43,880 nucleotides of DNA from Parcubacteria group bacterium. Lineage in GTDB: Bacteria; Patescibacteria; ABY1; Buchananbacterales; UBA6539. Below are positions 8,106 through 16,256 of this stretch, in pieces. The position numbers and the translations under genes are program-made. The stretch lies in the NCBI GenBank assembly GCA_002687175.1, contig NYZP01000010.1, positions 1-43,880 on the forward strand. The letters are read 5' to 3'. The notes below the pieces were generated by a model. That model was not told the origin of the DNA, searched no databases, and was given only the letters and a program-made list of their open reading frames with translations. The number at the start of each line of letters is the position of its first letter. Position 1 is the first letter of the stretch.

Positions 8106-9188
8106 TCAAAGATCAGTCGGAGAAAATTGATCAAGAAAATCAACTATAATCTGCCAATTTTCGGCTGACCACAACTCTTGGTTGCTACTTTGTCGAAAGA
8201 ACAAATCAAGACCATGTCCTGAATCAACCGTTTCCAGTTGTGAAAAAGCGCCAACCTCACGAAGAGCCAAATCAAGAGCATTCCCCTGTTCGGGTGGTAC
8301 CAATTGGTCCAACTCTCCTTGGAGGATTAAAATTGGTGGGTACTCTGTACCAGCTTGATTGATCATCACATGATACAGGGGCGACATTAATCTAAGTTCT
8401 TCTAGTGATAGACCAAGGCTGCTGTCTTGAGACGATATGACTGCCATCATTACTTGGAGTAATAAGCTTCGTAAACTAACTAATCGTTCAAACAATACAG
8501 TCGTCTCACCGGCTTGATCTGGAGAGTTAAGTATTGATACCATGTCCGTTGGTGCGGCCAAAAGGACAGCACAAGCAATTTGATCACGTGATACTTCTTC
8601 GTTAACTTCAGTTGACAATAAACCGGCTAGATGCCCGCCAGCGGAGTGACCACCAATTGCTACGCCATTTTCTATTTGGAGATCGTACCGTTCAACCACC
8701 GCGGGATTGAGAACCCAACTTAGGGCCAAGCGACAATCCTCAATCATTGCTGGCCAAGAATCAACAGGTGCTAAACGATAGTTAATCACAAAAACGACAT
8801 AACCCTTTTCCGCTAAATCTCTGGCGTCAGGTTCAAAGCTACTTTTATCACCACCTATCAAAGCACCGCCATGAATTAGAATAATCGGCGGACCAGGTCT
8901 GGTGTAATAAACATCGGCCACTAATTCCTTGCTCGAAAAAAAATCTGAATCCCTGATAGAACTAACCACCTCGTCGGTGATGTTCAAAATCCACGCTATA
9001 ACTTCATCTGTAGATTCTTCTTGCTTCAATTCCTCCTTCAACAACTTGGCTTCTACTTCAAGTTGATCTGCCAATTGCTGCAGCCCTTTGTTGTACAGAG
9101 TATCTTGAACTGTCTCTGACAAGTCGATTTCTACGAACTCGTCGTACCGAACGTTTCTTTCAATGGTGTAATTACTTGTCTGGGACAC
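8106..9188 (-). CDS. Alpha/beta hydrolase (carboxylesterase-like), body of a frameshifted lipoprotein
   Basis: The main frame encodes an alpha/beta hydrolase of the BD-FAE/HSL type. It shows an oxyanion-hole HGGALIGG, nucleophile elbow GGHSAGGH, acid in GELDQLVP and His in DSGHGLD. The substrate is probably a small ester or amide. The frame opens only with a GTG at 9188 that has no SD. Upstream, in another frame, lies a complete SD-ATG-lipoprotein signal (9250-9185). Adding one base near 9186-9190 would fuse the two so that the lipobox Cys leads straight into SQTSNYTIER. The gene is therefore either inactivated by a one-base indel or the read has an error. A strong SD and a Gram-negative-like lipobox set it apart from neighbouring housekeeping genes. 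Confidence 0.8.
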   Translation of the reverse strand: MSQTSNYTIERNVRYDEFVEIDLSETVQDTLYNKGLQQLADQLEVEAKLLKEELKQEESTDEVIAWILNITDEVVSSIRDSDFFSSKELVADVYYTRPGPPIILIHGGALIGGDKSSFEPDARDLAEKGYVVFVINYRLAPVDSWPAMIEDCRLALSWVLNPAVVERYDLQIENGVAIGGHSAGGHLAGLLSTEVNEEVSRDQIACAVLLAAPTDMVSILNSPDQAGETTVLFERLVSLRSLLLQVMMAVISSQDSSLGLSLEELRLMSPLYHVMINQAGTEYPPILILQGELDQLVPPEQGNALDLALREVGAFSQLETVDSGHGLDLFFRQSSNQELWSAENWQIIVDFLDQFSPTDL

Positions 9189-9250
9189 CCTAAACTAAAA
9201 AGAAGCAGGGCCGGAAAGATTAACAGTTGAACTGGTAACTTTTTTCTCAT
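9131..9250 (-). pseudogene. Out-of-frame lipoprotein signal peptide belonging to the esterase
   Basis: ATG at 9250 follows AGAAGGAGAGGG at good spacing. The first 22 residues form a lipoprotein signal: MRKK, a hydrophobic core, then the lipobox LFSLGC with Cys 22. The frame then continues 17 meaningless residues to a TAG at 9131. The downstream esterase body lies one frame away and directly overlaps, so this is the true 5' end of that gene. Confidence 0.75.
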
Positions 9251-9376
9251 TTTCCCTCTCCTTCTCTAGGTTTGGCTATCAACCAATTTATTTAAAATGT
9301 ACAACAACAATTTAATAAAACTTAACAAAAAAAACTTTTTTAGTCAATTAAAAAAATGATCCAAATTTACAAATAG

Positions 9377-9407
9377 AAAAATGGCTCCGTCTTTAACAGA
9401 CAGAGCC
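9377..9407 (-). terminator. Terminator of the 9418-9720 gene
   Basis: On the minus strand GGCTCTGTCT, a GTTAA loop, AGACGGAGCC, then ATTTTT. Confidence 0.85.
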
Positions 9408-9417
9408 AGATGCAATA

Positions 9418-9720
9418 TTATTGTGCGGGTCTTTTGATAACAGTTGGCTGCATTGCCTCGGCTACTTCTTCAGGCAGTAGGTTAACTGTAACGGCAGCGC
9501 CAGTTTTGGATTCCCGGCGAGCTTGCCTTTGAGCAAATTCAATTTCAATTTGATCAACTTCTCTTCCTACCTTTGCACCGGTTTTCTGATCTTCTTTGGA
9601 AATCAGATAGCGTGGATTTTTAGAGTCACCCATGGTAGCAATGATTACCCAGCCTGAGTCCAGCTTGTGAGTCTTGTTTCTGACGATTGGTACAACATCA
9701 TCCAGTTTAAATCGCCACAT
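9418..9720 (-). CDS. Hypothetical small basic protein
   Basis: The protein has 100 residues. The first 60 (WRFKLDDVVPIVRNKTHKLDSGWVIIATM) look like a small beta-barrel of the kind found in short nucleic-acid or ligand-binding modules, followed by a basic helix rich in Arg, Glu and Gln (EIEFAQRQARRESK). No family is recognised. The start has a strong SD (AAGGAGAAG). It is a single unit with its own terminator. Confidence 0.65.
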   Translation of the reverse strand: MWRFKLDDVVPIVRNKTHKLDSGWVIIATMGDSKNPRYLISKEDQKTGAKVGREVDQIEIEFAQRQARRESKTGAAVTVNLLPEEVAEAMQPTVIKRPAQ

Positions 9721-9791
9721 ATTGCTTCTCCTTGGACCACTTTTTGACTGAATTCCGCTTTTCAGCCAGAATTTAAACTACAATTTATAAC

Positions 9792-9820
9792 TTGCATAAC
9801 TATCACAAATGAACTATGAT
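9792..9820 (+). promoter_or_regulatory. Orphan promoter without an ORF behind it
   Basis: TTGCAT at 9792, 17 bases, TATGAT at 9815. About 85-100 nt further on is a terminator (9903-9923) and there is no ORF between them, so a short RNA could be made. Confidence 0.35.
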
Positions 9821-9902
9821 GGTTAATACGTCAGCCTACCACAGAAAATCAAAAAAAGTCAATCAAAGTTAAAAGTCAAAAATAAATAAAAGTAAATAAA
9901 AT

Positions 9903-9923
9903 CGCTAATTCAAGCGGTTTTTT
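9903..9923 (+). terminator. Small plus-strand terminator in a gene-free region
   Basis: CGCT, loop AATTCA, AGCG, then GTTTTTT. No plus-strand gene lies upstream of it for almost 2 kb. Confidence 0.5.
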
Positions 9924-9944
9924 GGTTTTTTAAATTACACAATC

Positions 9945-9973
9945 TTGACAACATTACTGAATTATGATATTAT
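9945..9973 (+). promoter_or_regulatory. Strong promoter of the ncRNA candidate
   Basis: TTGACA at 9945, 17 bases, TATTAT at 9968, in front of a 430-base stretch without a credible ORF. Confidence 0.6.
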
Positions 9974-10086
9974 AGTTAGTTGTTTTGTTAATTGAAAATC
10001 TGCTCAAAAGCCTGCAGACAGCCCAAACAGGGTTCGAACTTCCTCCAGAAGTGCTTATTGTGCCATCTTAGGAGGGGGCTTATCGA

Positions 10087-10167
10087 CCTGCAGAAAATGG
10101 ATAGCAAGTACAATTTTGTACCTTTCAATTACAAACCTCCTTTCACTTGTTATCCATTTTCTGCAGG
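10087..10167 (+). repeat. 23-bp inverted repeat with a 35-nt loop
   Basis: The arms at 10087-10109 and 10145-10167 (CCTGCAGAAAATGGATAGC plus AAGT and its complement) differ at one position. It is the internal stem of the ncRNA candidate. Confidence 0.8.
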
Positions 10168-10358
10168 CACGACAAGCACGGAGTTTATTTTTTGGAACAT
10201 CCGGCCTTGGCTCGATACTTCCTAAAAATAAACTTCTTGTCTGCAGACTTCTGAACAGATTGACAGAATAACCTGCTTAAAAATTTGCAAACACCAATGA
10301 TAAAACCCTTGTTCCGCCCCTCACCTTGAGTGAGCAAAGCGAACGAAAGGATGATGGG

Positions 10359-10381
10359 GTCTGCAGACTTCTGAGCAGATT
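10359..10381 (+). repeat. Duplicated 3' arm of the ncRNA candidate
   Basis: It is a direct copy (22 of 23 identical) of 10239-10261. The two are separated by a 97-base segment that includes a GC-rich word (GTGAGCAAAGCGAACGAAAG). The later copy matches the 5' arm slightly better. Confidence 0.7.
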
Positions 10382-10408
10382 ATACTAAAATATAATATGC
10401 TTTAAAAA

Positions 10409-10443
10409 AATCACCGCCCTATAAAAAGGGTGGTGATTTTTTA
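10409..10443. terminator. Bidirectional terminator between the ncRNA candidate and vanW
   Basis: AAATCACCGCCCT pairs with AGGGTGGTGATTT, with an A-run on one side and a T-run on the other. It sits directly against the stop codon of the minus-strand VanW gene. Confidence 0.85.
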
Positions 10444-12261
10444 CTCTCCAATGATTGATTCAATGTACTCTTCTTCACTAAGTTCTGAATCAGGATCCCG
10501 GCCGACTAGCCAAGTCTCCCGCCAGGCCACGTAATGCGAATAAAAATCTTCATCAACAACCTCACCGTCAGGATATTTTACTGAATATTGAAAATAAGTA
10601 TCAGCACCTGGATGAGAGGACTCAACTCGTTTTAACTCTCCAGGTGACAAGTCATCGGTTAAAACATAACGTGGTGGTCCGGGTTTGGTTACATTATAAA
10701 TAGATGGCGGATTAGGTTCAATGGTAACTTCACGTCCATCATCAGTGCCATAAAATTCAAACACTAACTCATCGCCTTCCATTCTGGCAATAAATAAAAC
10801 ATGGTAGCCAGTATCATTTAAAAACTTCATATCTGGTGCTGGATCATAAATTGTGGCGTCCATCCCGGCTGGTTCATAGTAACGAACTCTATAAGAGTGA
10901 TTACGTCTAGCGGTGATCGGTAGACCTGACCACAAGGCTGCTCTAAAAGTGGTACTGCCAATCTGACAAAGCCCACCACCGTATTCGGGAATCGTGCGGT
11001 CGCCCTTAATCACTAACTCTTTCAAATAGCCATTAACACCGTCAATATCACCCAGGGCGTCAATCAACGAAAACTCTTCGTCCGGAGCAATAAGCACTCC
11101 GTTCAAGCTGTCAACTCCTGTACCAATGTTGTGCCTACGATTTACCGGACTCCCGGAAAAATCTGATCTGCCACGTCCCAGTAACTCTTTGATCCCTAGA
11201 TCATTAAGGTCCTCGGTTGCCACTTTGGCCAGATCAACTTCAACCACTAAATCAATGAGTAAATGTTCACCCATGATAATATTATTATTTAAAATCTGGT
11301 AGCTACTTTCTAAATTTAACTGCAGACCATCACGGCTTGATTGAAATTCCGAAACTCTCTCACCTTCAAGTTCAAACTTAGCGTCAACAGTTTCCACATT
11401 TATTTCTTTGGCGATTGATTCTAAAAATTCAAAAACTTTTTCCTGATTTGCGGCAATAACTACACTATCATCAAAAAGCTGGAACTCTAGCCATGATGTC
11501 AATTTATCTTTAGTTACTGGCCAAAGATCATCTTCATATTTTAAATTTATTAATTCAACATCTAAAATCCTATCCAAATCTTCCAAGGCTAGATTAGTTT
11601 GTTCTTTTTTGATTTCTGGTTCTTTAAAATCTAAGTCTAAACTAACTGGTTTAAAATCCAAATGAGTGATATTGTCTCTTAACTTTTTAGTGGCCAGTAA
11701 ATAATCAAAAACTACACCAGATTCTTCACCAAGCACTTCGGCTTCGCCATCTTTAATAACTAACTGAGCATTGATTGGTGGTTTTTCTAATTCAGAAAAA
11801 CTGGTCTGCAAATGATCAATTAATTCAAATTCATCAAGAACATAAGATACTGGAACTGTTGTTCCAAAAGCCAGAGTTTTAAGTTGGCTTGCAAAATTTT
11901 GAATAAAATTTCCTGACCGACCAACGTTTAGGGCAGCGTCAACGGTTCGTTGCCAATCAAAAACTAAAATTTGTTGGGCTAAATCAGGAGCCGTAGAAAT
12001 AACAATCGGATTTACCGAAACTTCTTTTTCCATTGATTTAAAAATTAAACCAGTAGACTGTATTTCGTCTTCAATAGCAAAAAACTGATCTAATAATTCT
12101 TGTTGATTTTTATTGCTAACGTCAATACCATTAATTTTTACCCCCGGAAAAACTCTTTGGGCATATGACAAGTTATAACTAATTCCAAAACCAAAAATAA
12201 AAATTAAAAAAATAGCGGTCAAAACTAACCACCCTTTATTTATTTTATATTTGGAAAACAT
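10441..12261 (-). CDS. VanW family protein with peptidoglycan-binding repeats
   Basis: This is a 606-residue envelope protein. One N-terminal membrane segment (about residues 10-32) anchors it; the body faces outward. Residues about 40-350 contain YoaR-like/PG_binding_4-type repeats. The VanW domain (about 370-505) is recognisable from RRHNIGTGVDSLNGVLIAP, EYGGGLCQIGSTTFRAA and ARRNHSYRVRYYEPAGMDA. The final part resembles a G5-like extension (LKRVESSHPGAD). A role in wall modification or surface attachment is inferred from the family; no enzyme activity is established. It is transcribed after the small gene at 12265 with a 3-nt gap. No SD is visible. Confidence 0.9.
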   Translation of the reverse strand: MFSKYKINKGWLVLTAIFLIFIFGFGISYNLSYAQRVFPGVKINGIDVSNKNQQELLDQFFAIEDEIQSTGLIFKSMEKEVSVNPIVISTAPDLAQQILVFDWQRTVDAALNVGRSGNFIQNFASQLKTLAFGTTVPVSYVLDEFELIDHLQTSFSELEKPPINAQLVIKDGEAEVLGEESGVVFDYLLATKKLRDNITHLDFKPVSLDLDFKEPEIKKEQTNLALEDLDRILDVELINLKYEDDLWPVTKDKLTSWLEFQLFDDSVVIAANQEKVFEFLESIAKEINVETVDAKFELEGERVSEFQSSRDGLQLNLESSYQILNNNIIMGEHLLIDLVVEVDLAKVATEDLNDLGIKELLGRGRSDFSGSPVNRRHNIGTGVDSLNGVLIAPDEEFSLIDALGDIDGVNGYLKELVIKGDRTIPEYGGGLCQIGSTTFRAALWSGLPITARRNHSYRVRYYEPAGMDATIYDPAPDMKFLNDTGYHVLFIARMEGDELVFEFYGTDDGREVTIEPNPPSIYNVTKPGPPRYVLTDDLSPGELKRVESSHPGADTYFQYSVKYPDGEVVDEDFYSHYVAWRETWLVGRDPDSELSEEEYIESIIGE

Positions 12262-12264
12262 GTT

Positions 12265-12531
12265 TTACTCTTTTGATTTACGGTCTTGTTTTAAAATTTG
12301 ATTCAAAATTGTTTTAGCTAAAACCTCTCGTTCCTTTTGATCAGTGTCGGCAGTTGATAGCACTAGTCTTACTTTTTTTCCGACAGCAATGTCTTCTGGT
12401 AAATTCTTAATAGGCCAGGTTAATTTTTGACCATCAGCTGTTTCAATAATGGCATCTTTATCCTTAAACTGTTTAATCTTACCAGAGATAAAGTAAGAGT
12501 TATTTAATTTGTCTAAGTCTGCTTCTGACAT
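12265..12531 (-). CDS. Conserved small hypothetical protein
   Basis: The protein has 88 residues. The centre (SGKIKQFKDKDAIIETADGQKLTWPIKNLPEDIAVGKKVRLVLS in segments) looks like a small beta-barrel with a turn before each strand, followed by a C-terminal helix that ends in basic residues (AKTILNQILKQDRK). It resembles in layout the short SH3/OB-type proteins that sit next to envelope genes, but I cannot name a family. Its stop lies three bases before the vanW ATG, so the two probably share a message. Confidence 0.7.
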   Translation of the reverse strand: MSEADLDKLNNSYFISGKIKQFKDKDAIIETADGQKLTWPIKNLPEDIAVGKKVRLVLSTADTDQKEREVLAKTILNQILKQDRKSKE

Positions 12532-12611
12532 GCTTGCCCCGTACTTTAATTTTTATTTAAATTTACTTAAATCTACCATCTAAAATTAGTCCTTAAAAAT
12601 ATTACTATACC

Positions 12612-13049
12612 TTAGTCATCAGATACGGGGTCATCAGTTATTTTAATGGGTATATTACGTCGTTGATGGGATTTTGGTAAAGTAATAGTTAAGACTCCAT
12701 TTTTTAAATCCGCTGATATCTTATCACTTTGAACATCAGTTGGCAAGACAATTGACCGTGAAAAATTGCCCCAATAACATTCCTGGAAATAATAATCTTT
12801 TTCCTCAATTTCATGCTCCTGTTTTCGGCTACCACGGATAGTTAGAGTGTCATTGTGCATTGAAATTTCTATATCTTTGGGGCTAACTCCAGCAATGGTA
12901 GATTTAATATAAAGATTCTTGTTATCTTGAAAAACATCTAGTTGTAATTGACCCTCGTTATCACTACCCAACCAATTACCATCATAAAGTGAATCAGTAT
13001 CTTGATCATCAATGAAAATTTCTAAATTTTGTTTCTTTTTTCTGGCCAT
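12612..13049 (-). CDS. hsp20: Small heat-shock protein, Hsp20/alpha-crystallin family
   Basis: It is an ATP-independent holdase that binds unfolding proteins and forms oligomers in the cytoplasm. The alpha-crystallin domain covers about residues 35-135: QLDVFQDNKNLYIKSTIAGV, then IEISMHNDTLTIRGSR, then FSRSIVLPTDV, then the conserved end ADLKNGVLTITLPK. The N-terminal arm is short and basic, and the C-terminal tail is short but keeps NIPIKI, an I-x-I motif used for oligomer contacts. The length of 145 is normal. It reads toward the vanW gene pair with an 80-base gap. Confidence 0.93.
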   Translation of the reverse strand: MARKKKQNLEIFIDDQDTDSLYDGNWLGSDNEGQLQLDVFQDNKNLYIKSTIAGVSPKDIEISMHNDTLTIRGSRKQEHEIEEKDYYFQECYWGNFSRSIVLPTDVQSDKISADLKNGVLTITLPKSHQRRNIPIKITDDPVSDD

Positions 13050-13117
13050 AATTTTTTATTTTATCCCTCCAGGCGTTATTATTATAGATAATTTTTTAGC
13101 TTAAATCAAGTCAGAAA

Positions 13118-13146
13118 TTGATAACTGATTACCTAAATGTTATAAT
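13118..13146 (+). promoter_or_regulatory. Promoter of the radical SAM gene
   Basis: TTGATA at 13118, 17 bases, TATAAT at 13141. Transcription should start near 13153, which rules out the GTG at 13149 as the start codon. Confidence 0.7.
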
Positions 13147-13205
13147 TTGTGTTAGTTCTTTATGCTCGCTCTTTACTAATTGAAACTCACATACGAGAGG
13201 ATAAA

Positions 13206-14927
13206 ATGATGTCTAGAGAATTGTTTAGGGTAATTGACCCAGGATACGGAAAAAGGAATATTTTCCGTTTCGCTGCCATGATCACTGTGTCTCTCGGACC
13301 AGTAGTTGTGGCAACGATAGCTAAATGGCTACTTCCTTGGCTTGATGCCGAGGTGGTTAGCGAAAATAACGTCAGCAAAAAACGTGGTGCTCCTCTAGAT
13401 GATGATGGCCTTATTGACCATATTGCCCTGCAAACACGAAATCGGGCAACAGTGGTTGGAATTTCTGCTAGTATCACTAACGCTGTACCACGAGCTCTAA
13501 GAATAATCGAAACATATGTTGGAATGTCAGATGACCTGCGACCAAAAGGCATTGTCGTTGGCGGCTGGCATGCCGGTGATGATCCTGAGCCTTTCCTTAG
13601 GGCTGGTGCAGATGTGGTTGTTCATGGCGAAGGTGAACTGATTATAGCGCAGTTAGTCGAGGCGTTAGCAACTGGTAAAAGCCTGGAAGAAATTCCGGGA
13701 ATTTCTTATTTTGATGGTGATGAGCTCAAGAGAAACTTGATCTCAAACCCAGCGCATCGAAACCTCAGCCAAGGCCAAGAAACCTTCCTGGCAGTTCCTC
13801 AAAGTGAGATAGAGTCCATGCCTGATCCGGATTTTGGTTTAGTGCGTTTTGCCAATATCAAACTGGTACCCGTAAGCCGAACTCGTGGTTGCACCGGACG
13901 CTGTAAATTCTGCCGCGTTAAAGGAGCAGCTCGCTACCTATCGCCGGAAAGATTGGTTGGTCAAATTCAAAATGGTTATAGCCAAGGGAAACGACGATTT
14001 TTCGTGGTTGATGACCGATGCGAAGAAGATATGATCGGTTTTATTGCTTGGCTCAAATTACTGGTCAACTGGATAGAGACCAACAACATCAAAGGATTAG
14101 ACATCAGTTGCCAATGTCGACTGTCACTAGCTGGTTTTAAACCATCAAGATCATCAGGCATTGAACTAACTGGGCCAGAAATCATGGCTCTGATGCGACG
14201 CGCATGTATCAACACGGTCTGCATTGGATTTGAATCGCCGATCAAAGAAGAATTAGACGCCATGTCCAAGCCAACCAAGCAGTCGATGATGTTGGAATGG
14301 GCGAAAACTTGGAAAAGCTTTGGTTTTCTGGTTCACGCCATGATGATCTTCGGATATCCAATCAGGAATGGAAGGCCTCTGCCACGCAACGCTAAAGGCG
14401 AGGTAATGACGGCAGCCGAAAGAGCCCAAGCCTTTTGGAGTTTTATCAAAAAAGCTGCTCCGACCTATCTCCAGGTGTTGATCTATTCACCGATTATCGG
14501 AACCGATGACCGTCAGTGGCTTGAAGTAGACGATCGAATCCTATCAGGCATTCCGCTGGAGCTTCATGATGGACTTCATGTTCTGTATCAGCCAGATGCC
14601 GGTAGCACTCCTCAGGAAGTTCAACACGAAGCAATTAATCTTTCGCGCAGGTTCTATGCCCGTCGAATCGCCAAATTTCAGTGGCTCGCCCTGGTTTGTC
14701 ATAGCCTTAAAGTGGCAAGCATCACCTGCTCGATGCCATTTATCTGGGCAGCCATCATGCCATTGCACGGCTTTAGATCTAGAGATGCCTGGCAATGGCC
14801 AAAGAGAATGAAACGGGTGGCAATCCGTCACTGGGGTGCCCAGTTCATTATTGTGAAGTTTCTCAAAAATCTTCATCCGTTTGAACGCTTATTAGCCAGA
14901 GTCAGCCATCAAGGTAACTCGGTTTAA
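13206..14927 (+). CDS. B12-binding-domain radical SAM protein
   Basis: ATG 13206 is chosen because GAGAGG lies just upstream and the longer frame begins before the likely transcription start. The protein has 573 residues. Residues about 10-170 form a cobalamin-binding-like Rossmann domain with GGWHAG and a typical DVVVHGEGE end; the His ligand motif DxHxxG is absent. The radical SAM centre is CTGRCKFC (Cys 229, 233, 236), then VVDD. The C-terminal part has hydrophobic stretches (about 490-530) of unknown purpose. Members of this class methylate or rearrange lipids and natural products; the substrate here is unknown. It is a single unit with its own promoter, SD and terminator. The desaturase next to it makes a lipid role conceivable, but that is only a suggestion. 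Confidence 0.88.
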   Translation: MMSRELFRVIDPGYGKRNIFRFAAMITVSLGPVVVATIAKWLLPWLDAEVVSENNVSKKRGAPLDDDGLIDHIALQTRNRATVVGISASITNAVPRALRIIETYVGMSDDLRPKGIVVGGWHAGDDPEPFLRAGADVVVHGEGELIIAQLVEALATGKSLEEIPGISYFDGDELKRNLISNPAHRNLSQGQETFLAVPQSEIESMPDPDFGLVRFANIKLVPVSRTRGCTGRCKFCRVKGAARYLSPERLVGQIQNGYSQGKRRFFVVDDRCEEDMIGFIAWLKLLVNWIETNNIKGLDISCQCRLSLAGFKPSRSSGIELTGPEIMALMRRACINTVCIGFESPIKEELDAMSKPTKQSMMLEWAKTWKSFGFLVHAMMIFGYPIRNGRPLPRNAKGEVMTAAERAQAFWSFIKKAAPTYLQVLIYSPIIGTDDRQWLEVDDRILSGIPLELHDGLHVLYQPDAGSTPQEVQHEAINLSRRFYARRIAKFQWLALVCHSLKVASITCSMPFIWAAIMPLHGFRSRDAWQWPKRMKRVAIRHWGAQFIIVKFLKNLHPFERLLARVSHQGNSV

Positions 14928-14937
14928 GTGTTCAATC

Positions 14938-14975
14938 CCGTCAACAAACTTACGAGTCTGTTGACGGTTTTTTTT
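14938..14975 (+). terminator. Terminator of the radical SAM gene
   Basis: CCGTCAACA pairs with TGTTGACGG and is followed by eight T. Confidence 0.9.
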
Positions 14976-15003
14976 AAATTAACTTCCACTACTTTTTTCT
15001 AAA

Positions 15004-15037
15004 TAAAAAACCCGTCTTGTAACATTGTCAAAAGACG
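15004..15037 (-). terminator. Minus-strand terminator-like hairpin
   Basis: On the minus strand CGTCTT, a 13-nt loop, AAGACG, then GGTTTTTT. It would block antisense transcripts entering the radical SAM gene. There is no minus-strand gene upstream, so its role is unclear. Confidence 0.35.
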
Positions 15038-15061
15038 AGCAACAATTATCTTTAACCATGT

Positions 15062-15067
15062 TATAAT
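15062..15067 (+). promoter_or_regulatory. -10 box of the desaturase gene
   Basis: A consensus TATAAT lies about 67 bases before the chosen ATG. The matching -35 region (GCAACA at 15039) is weak. Confidence 0.45.
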
Positions 15068-15133
15068 GCGAATAATGCTCTTTGAAACAATCAAAAAAAG
15101 TCACAAAAAAATTTCTACATAAGGATGAAAATT

Positions 15134-16243
15134 ATGACAAATCTTGCTACAGAAAATATAGTTGCAGGACCATTGAGAGAAAAAATCGACATCATTGTCC
15201 TTTGTTCTCTCCATGTCCTTGGACTGACCATTGGAATGGCTCTTGGCTTAACAGCGGAGTGGATACTATTTGACGGTATTGAAGGTGGTATCATATCTAC
15301 TGCCGTTATTACCATCTGCTCAGTATTCTTTGGCCTAATACTAACCACCCGCTACTACTGTCAATTTACCAGTCAAGTATTGGAGCTCTTCAATATCAAC
15401 TTGATTGTGGCGGTGCATCTTATTGCTATAGTTGGCGGCAGCTACTACATGATTGCTCATTTTGCCTGGCAAAACATTGCATTAGGCGTGGCAATGTTTA
15501 TAATTTGTGGGCACGGCATTACTGCTGGCTATCATCGGCTATTCACTCACAGATCATACAAAACATTTCCTTGGATAGAAAAACTGCTTCTAATTGCTGC
15601 TGCCGCTTCAGTTCAAGGAAATGTAAAACAATGGTTATATGATCATCATCTGCATCATGGATCTGATAACAGACCTTCGGTTGTTAAAGATCCTTATGAC
15701 ATCAGGCGAGGATTGCTTTACGCCCATTTCGGATGGTTGTTCTGGAAAAGAAAATTGGCACCTGATAATATAATCCTTAGTCAATCAGCAGCCTGGCAGG
15801 TCAAATATTATGGCTGGCTAATGATCGGTTTTGGCTTTGGACTTCCGGGATTGATTGCTTGGCTATTATGGAACGACCCTTTGGGAGGCCTAATGGCCGG
15901 CGGATTTATCAGAGTTGTTTTGGAATGGCATGCCACTTGGTGCATAAATAGTGTTGCCCATAAGTTTGGCACTAATCCATTTAATCGACCTGATCAATCC
16001 CAGAACAGCTTTATCTTGTGTATTGTACTCCTGTTTTTAGGAGAGATGTGGCACAACAATCATCACGAATTTCCACCTGACTATCGTAGTGGCTTTAGCT
16101 GGTGGCAATTTGATTCCACTAAATGGCTTATTTGGACTATGTCCAAATTTGGACTTACCTGGGATCTAAAAAAAACCCCGCGTTGGAAAATTAAAAGAGC
16201 CCTTAAAAGAGCCAAAGGCCAAAGCCTTTCCTTGGGTTGCTAA
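15134..16243 (+). CDS. Delta-9-type fatty-acid desaturase, membrane di-iron enzyme
   Basis: It introduces a double bond into an acyl chain using O2 and reduced electron carriers. The start is put at ATG 15134, since AAGGA at 15119-15123 is too close to ATG 15125. The three histidine boxes are all present: HRLFTH (134-139), HHLHH (171-175) and HNNHH (307-311). Four to six hydrophobic segments fit the stearoyl-CoA-desaturase topology, and GHGITAGYHRLFTH and FPPDYR are typical of the acyl-CoA/acyl-lipid group. The length of about 369 is normal. An oxygen-dependent lipid enzyme is unexpected in a lineage usually described as fermentative and lacking fatty-acid synthesis; it could act on host-derived lipids. 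It is a single unit with its own terminator. Confidence 0.93.
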   Translation: MTNLATENIVAGPLREKIDIIVLCSLHVLGLTIGMALGLTAEWILFDGIEGGIISTAVITICSVFFGLILTTRYYCQFTSQVLELFNINLIVAVHLIAIVGGSYYMIAHFAWQNIALGVAMFIICGHGITAGYHRLFTHRSYKTFPWIEKLLLIAAAASVQGNVKQWLYDHHLHHGSDNRPSVVKDPYDIRRGLLYAHFGWLFWKRKLAPDNIILSQSAAWQVKYYGWLMIGFGFGLPGLIAWLLWNDPLGGLMAGGFIRVVLEWHATWCINSVAHKFGTNPFNRPDQSQNSFILCIVLLFLGEMWHNNHHEFPPDYRSGFSWWQFDSTKWLIWTMSKFGLTWDLKKTPRWKIKRALKRAKGQSLSLGC

Positions 16244-16256
16244 AAAATAAGCTAAC

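Larger units (their letters stand above)
9980..10443 (+). ncRNA. Candidate large structured non-coding RNA
   Basis: This is the main content of the gene-free stretch 9721-10440. The 5' sequence 9997-10019 (AATCTGCTCAAAAGCCTGC and four more bases) is complementary at 21 of 23 positions to 10359-10381 and at 20 of 23 to 10239-10261, so either can close the molecule. Inside, 10087-10109 and 10145-10167 form a 23-bp stem with one mismatch. CTGCAG occurs in each of the five arms. A smaller CCTCC/GGAGG pairing (10042, 10070) is possible. A near-consensus promoter precedes it and the bidirectional terminator at 10409 can end it. It does not show the conserved blocks of tmRNA, RNase P, 6S or SRP RNA. 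The second copy of the 3' arm follows a GC-rich insert. A 77-codon TTG-started frame across it is rejected. Confidence 0.45.

Noticed and set aside
10028..10045. GGGTTCGAACTTCC as a tRNA or tmRNA T arm
   Set aside because: The stem does not pair properly and no acceptor stem is found around it.
9992..10225. 77-codon frame in the ncRNA candidate
   Set aside because: The start is a TTG without SD, the frame covers both arms of a 23-bp stem, and the peptide has no protein-like pattern.
10262..10280. ACAGAATAACCTGCTTA as a part of RNase P RNA
   Set aside because: It resembles the conserved 3' block only loosely, and the 5' block (GAGGAAAGTC) is absent.
13149..13205. Longer N-terminus of the radical SAM protein from the GTG
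   Set aside because: The GTG lies at or before the predicted transcription start, while ATG 13206 has an SD.
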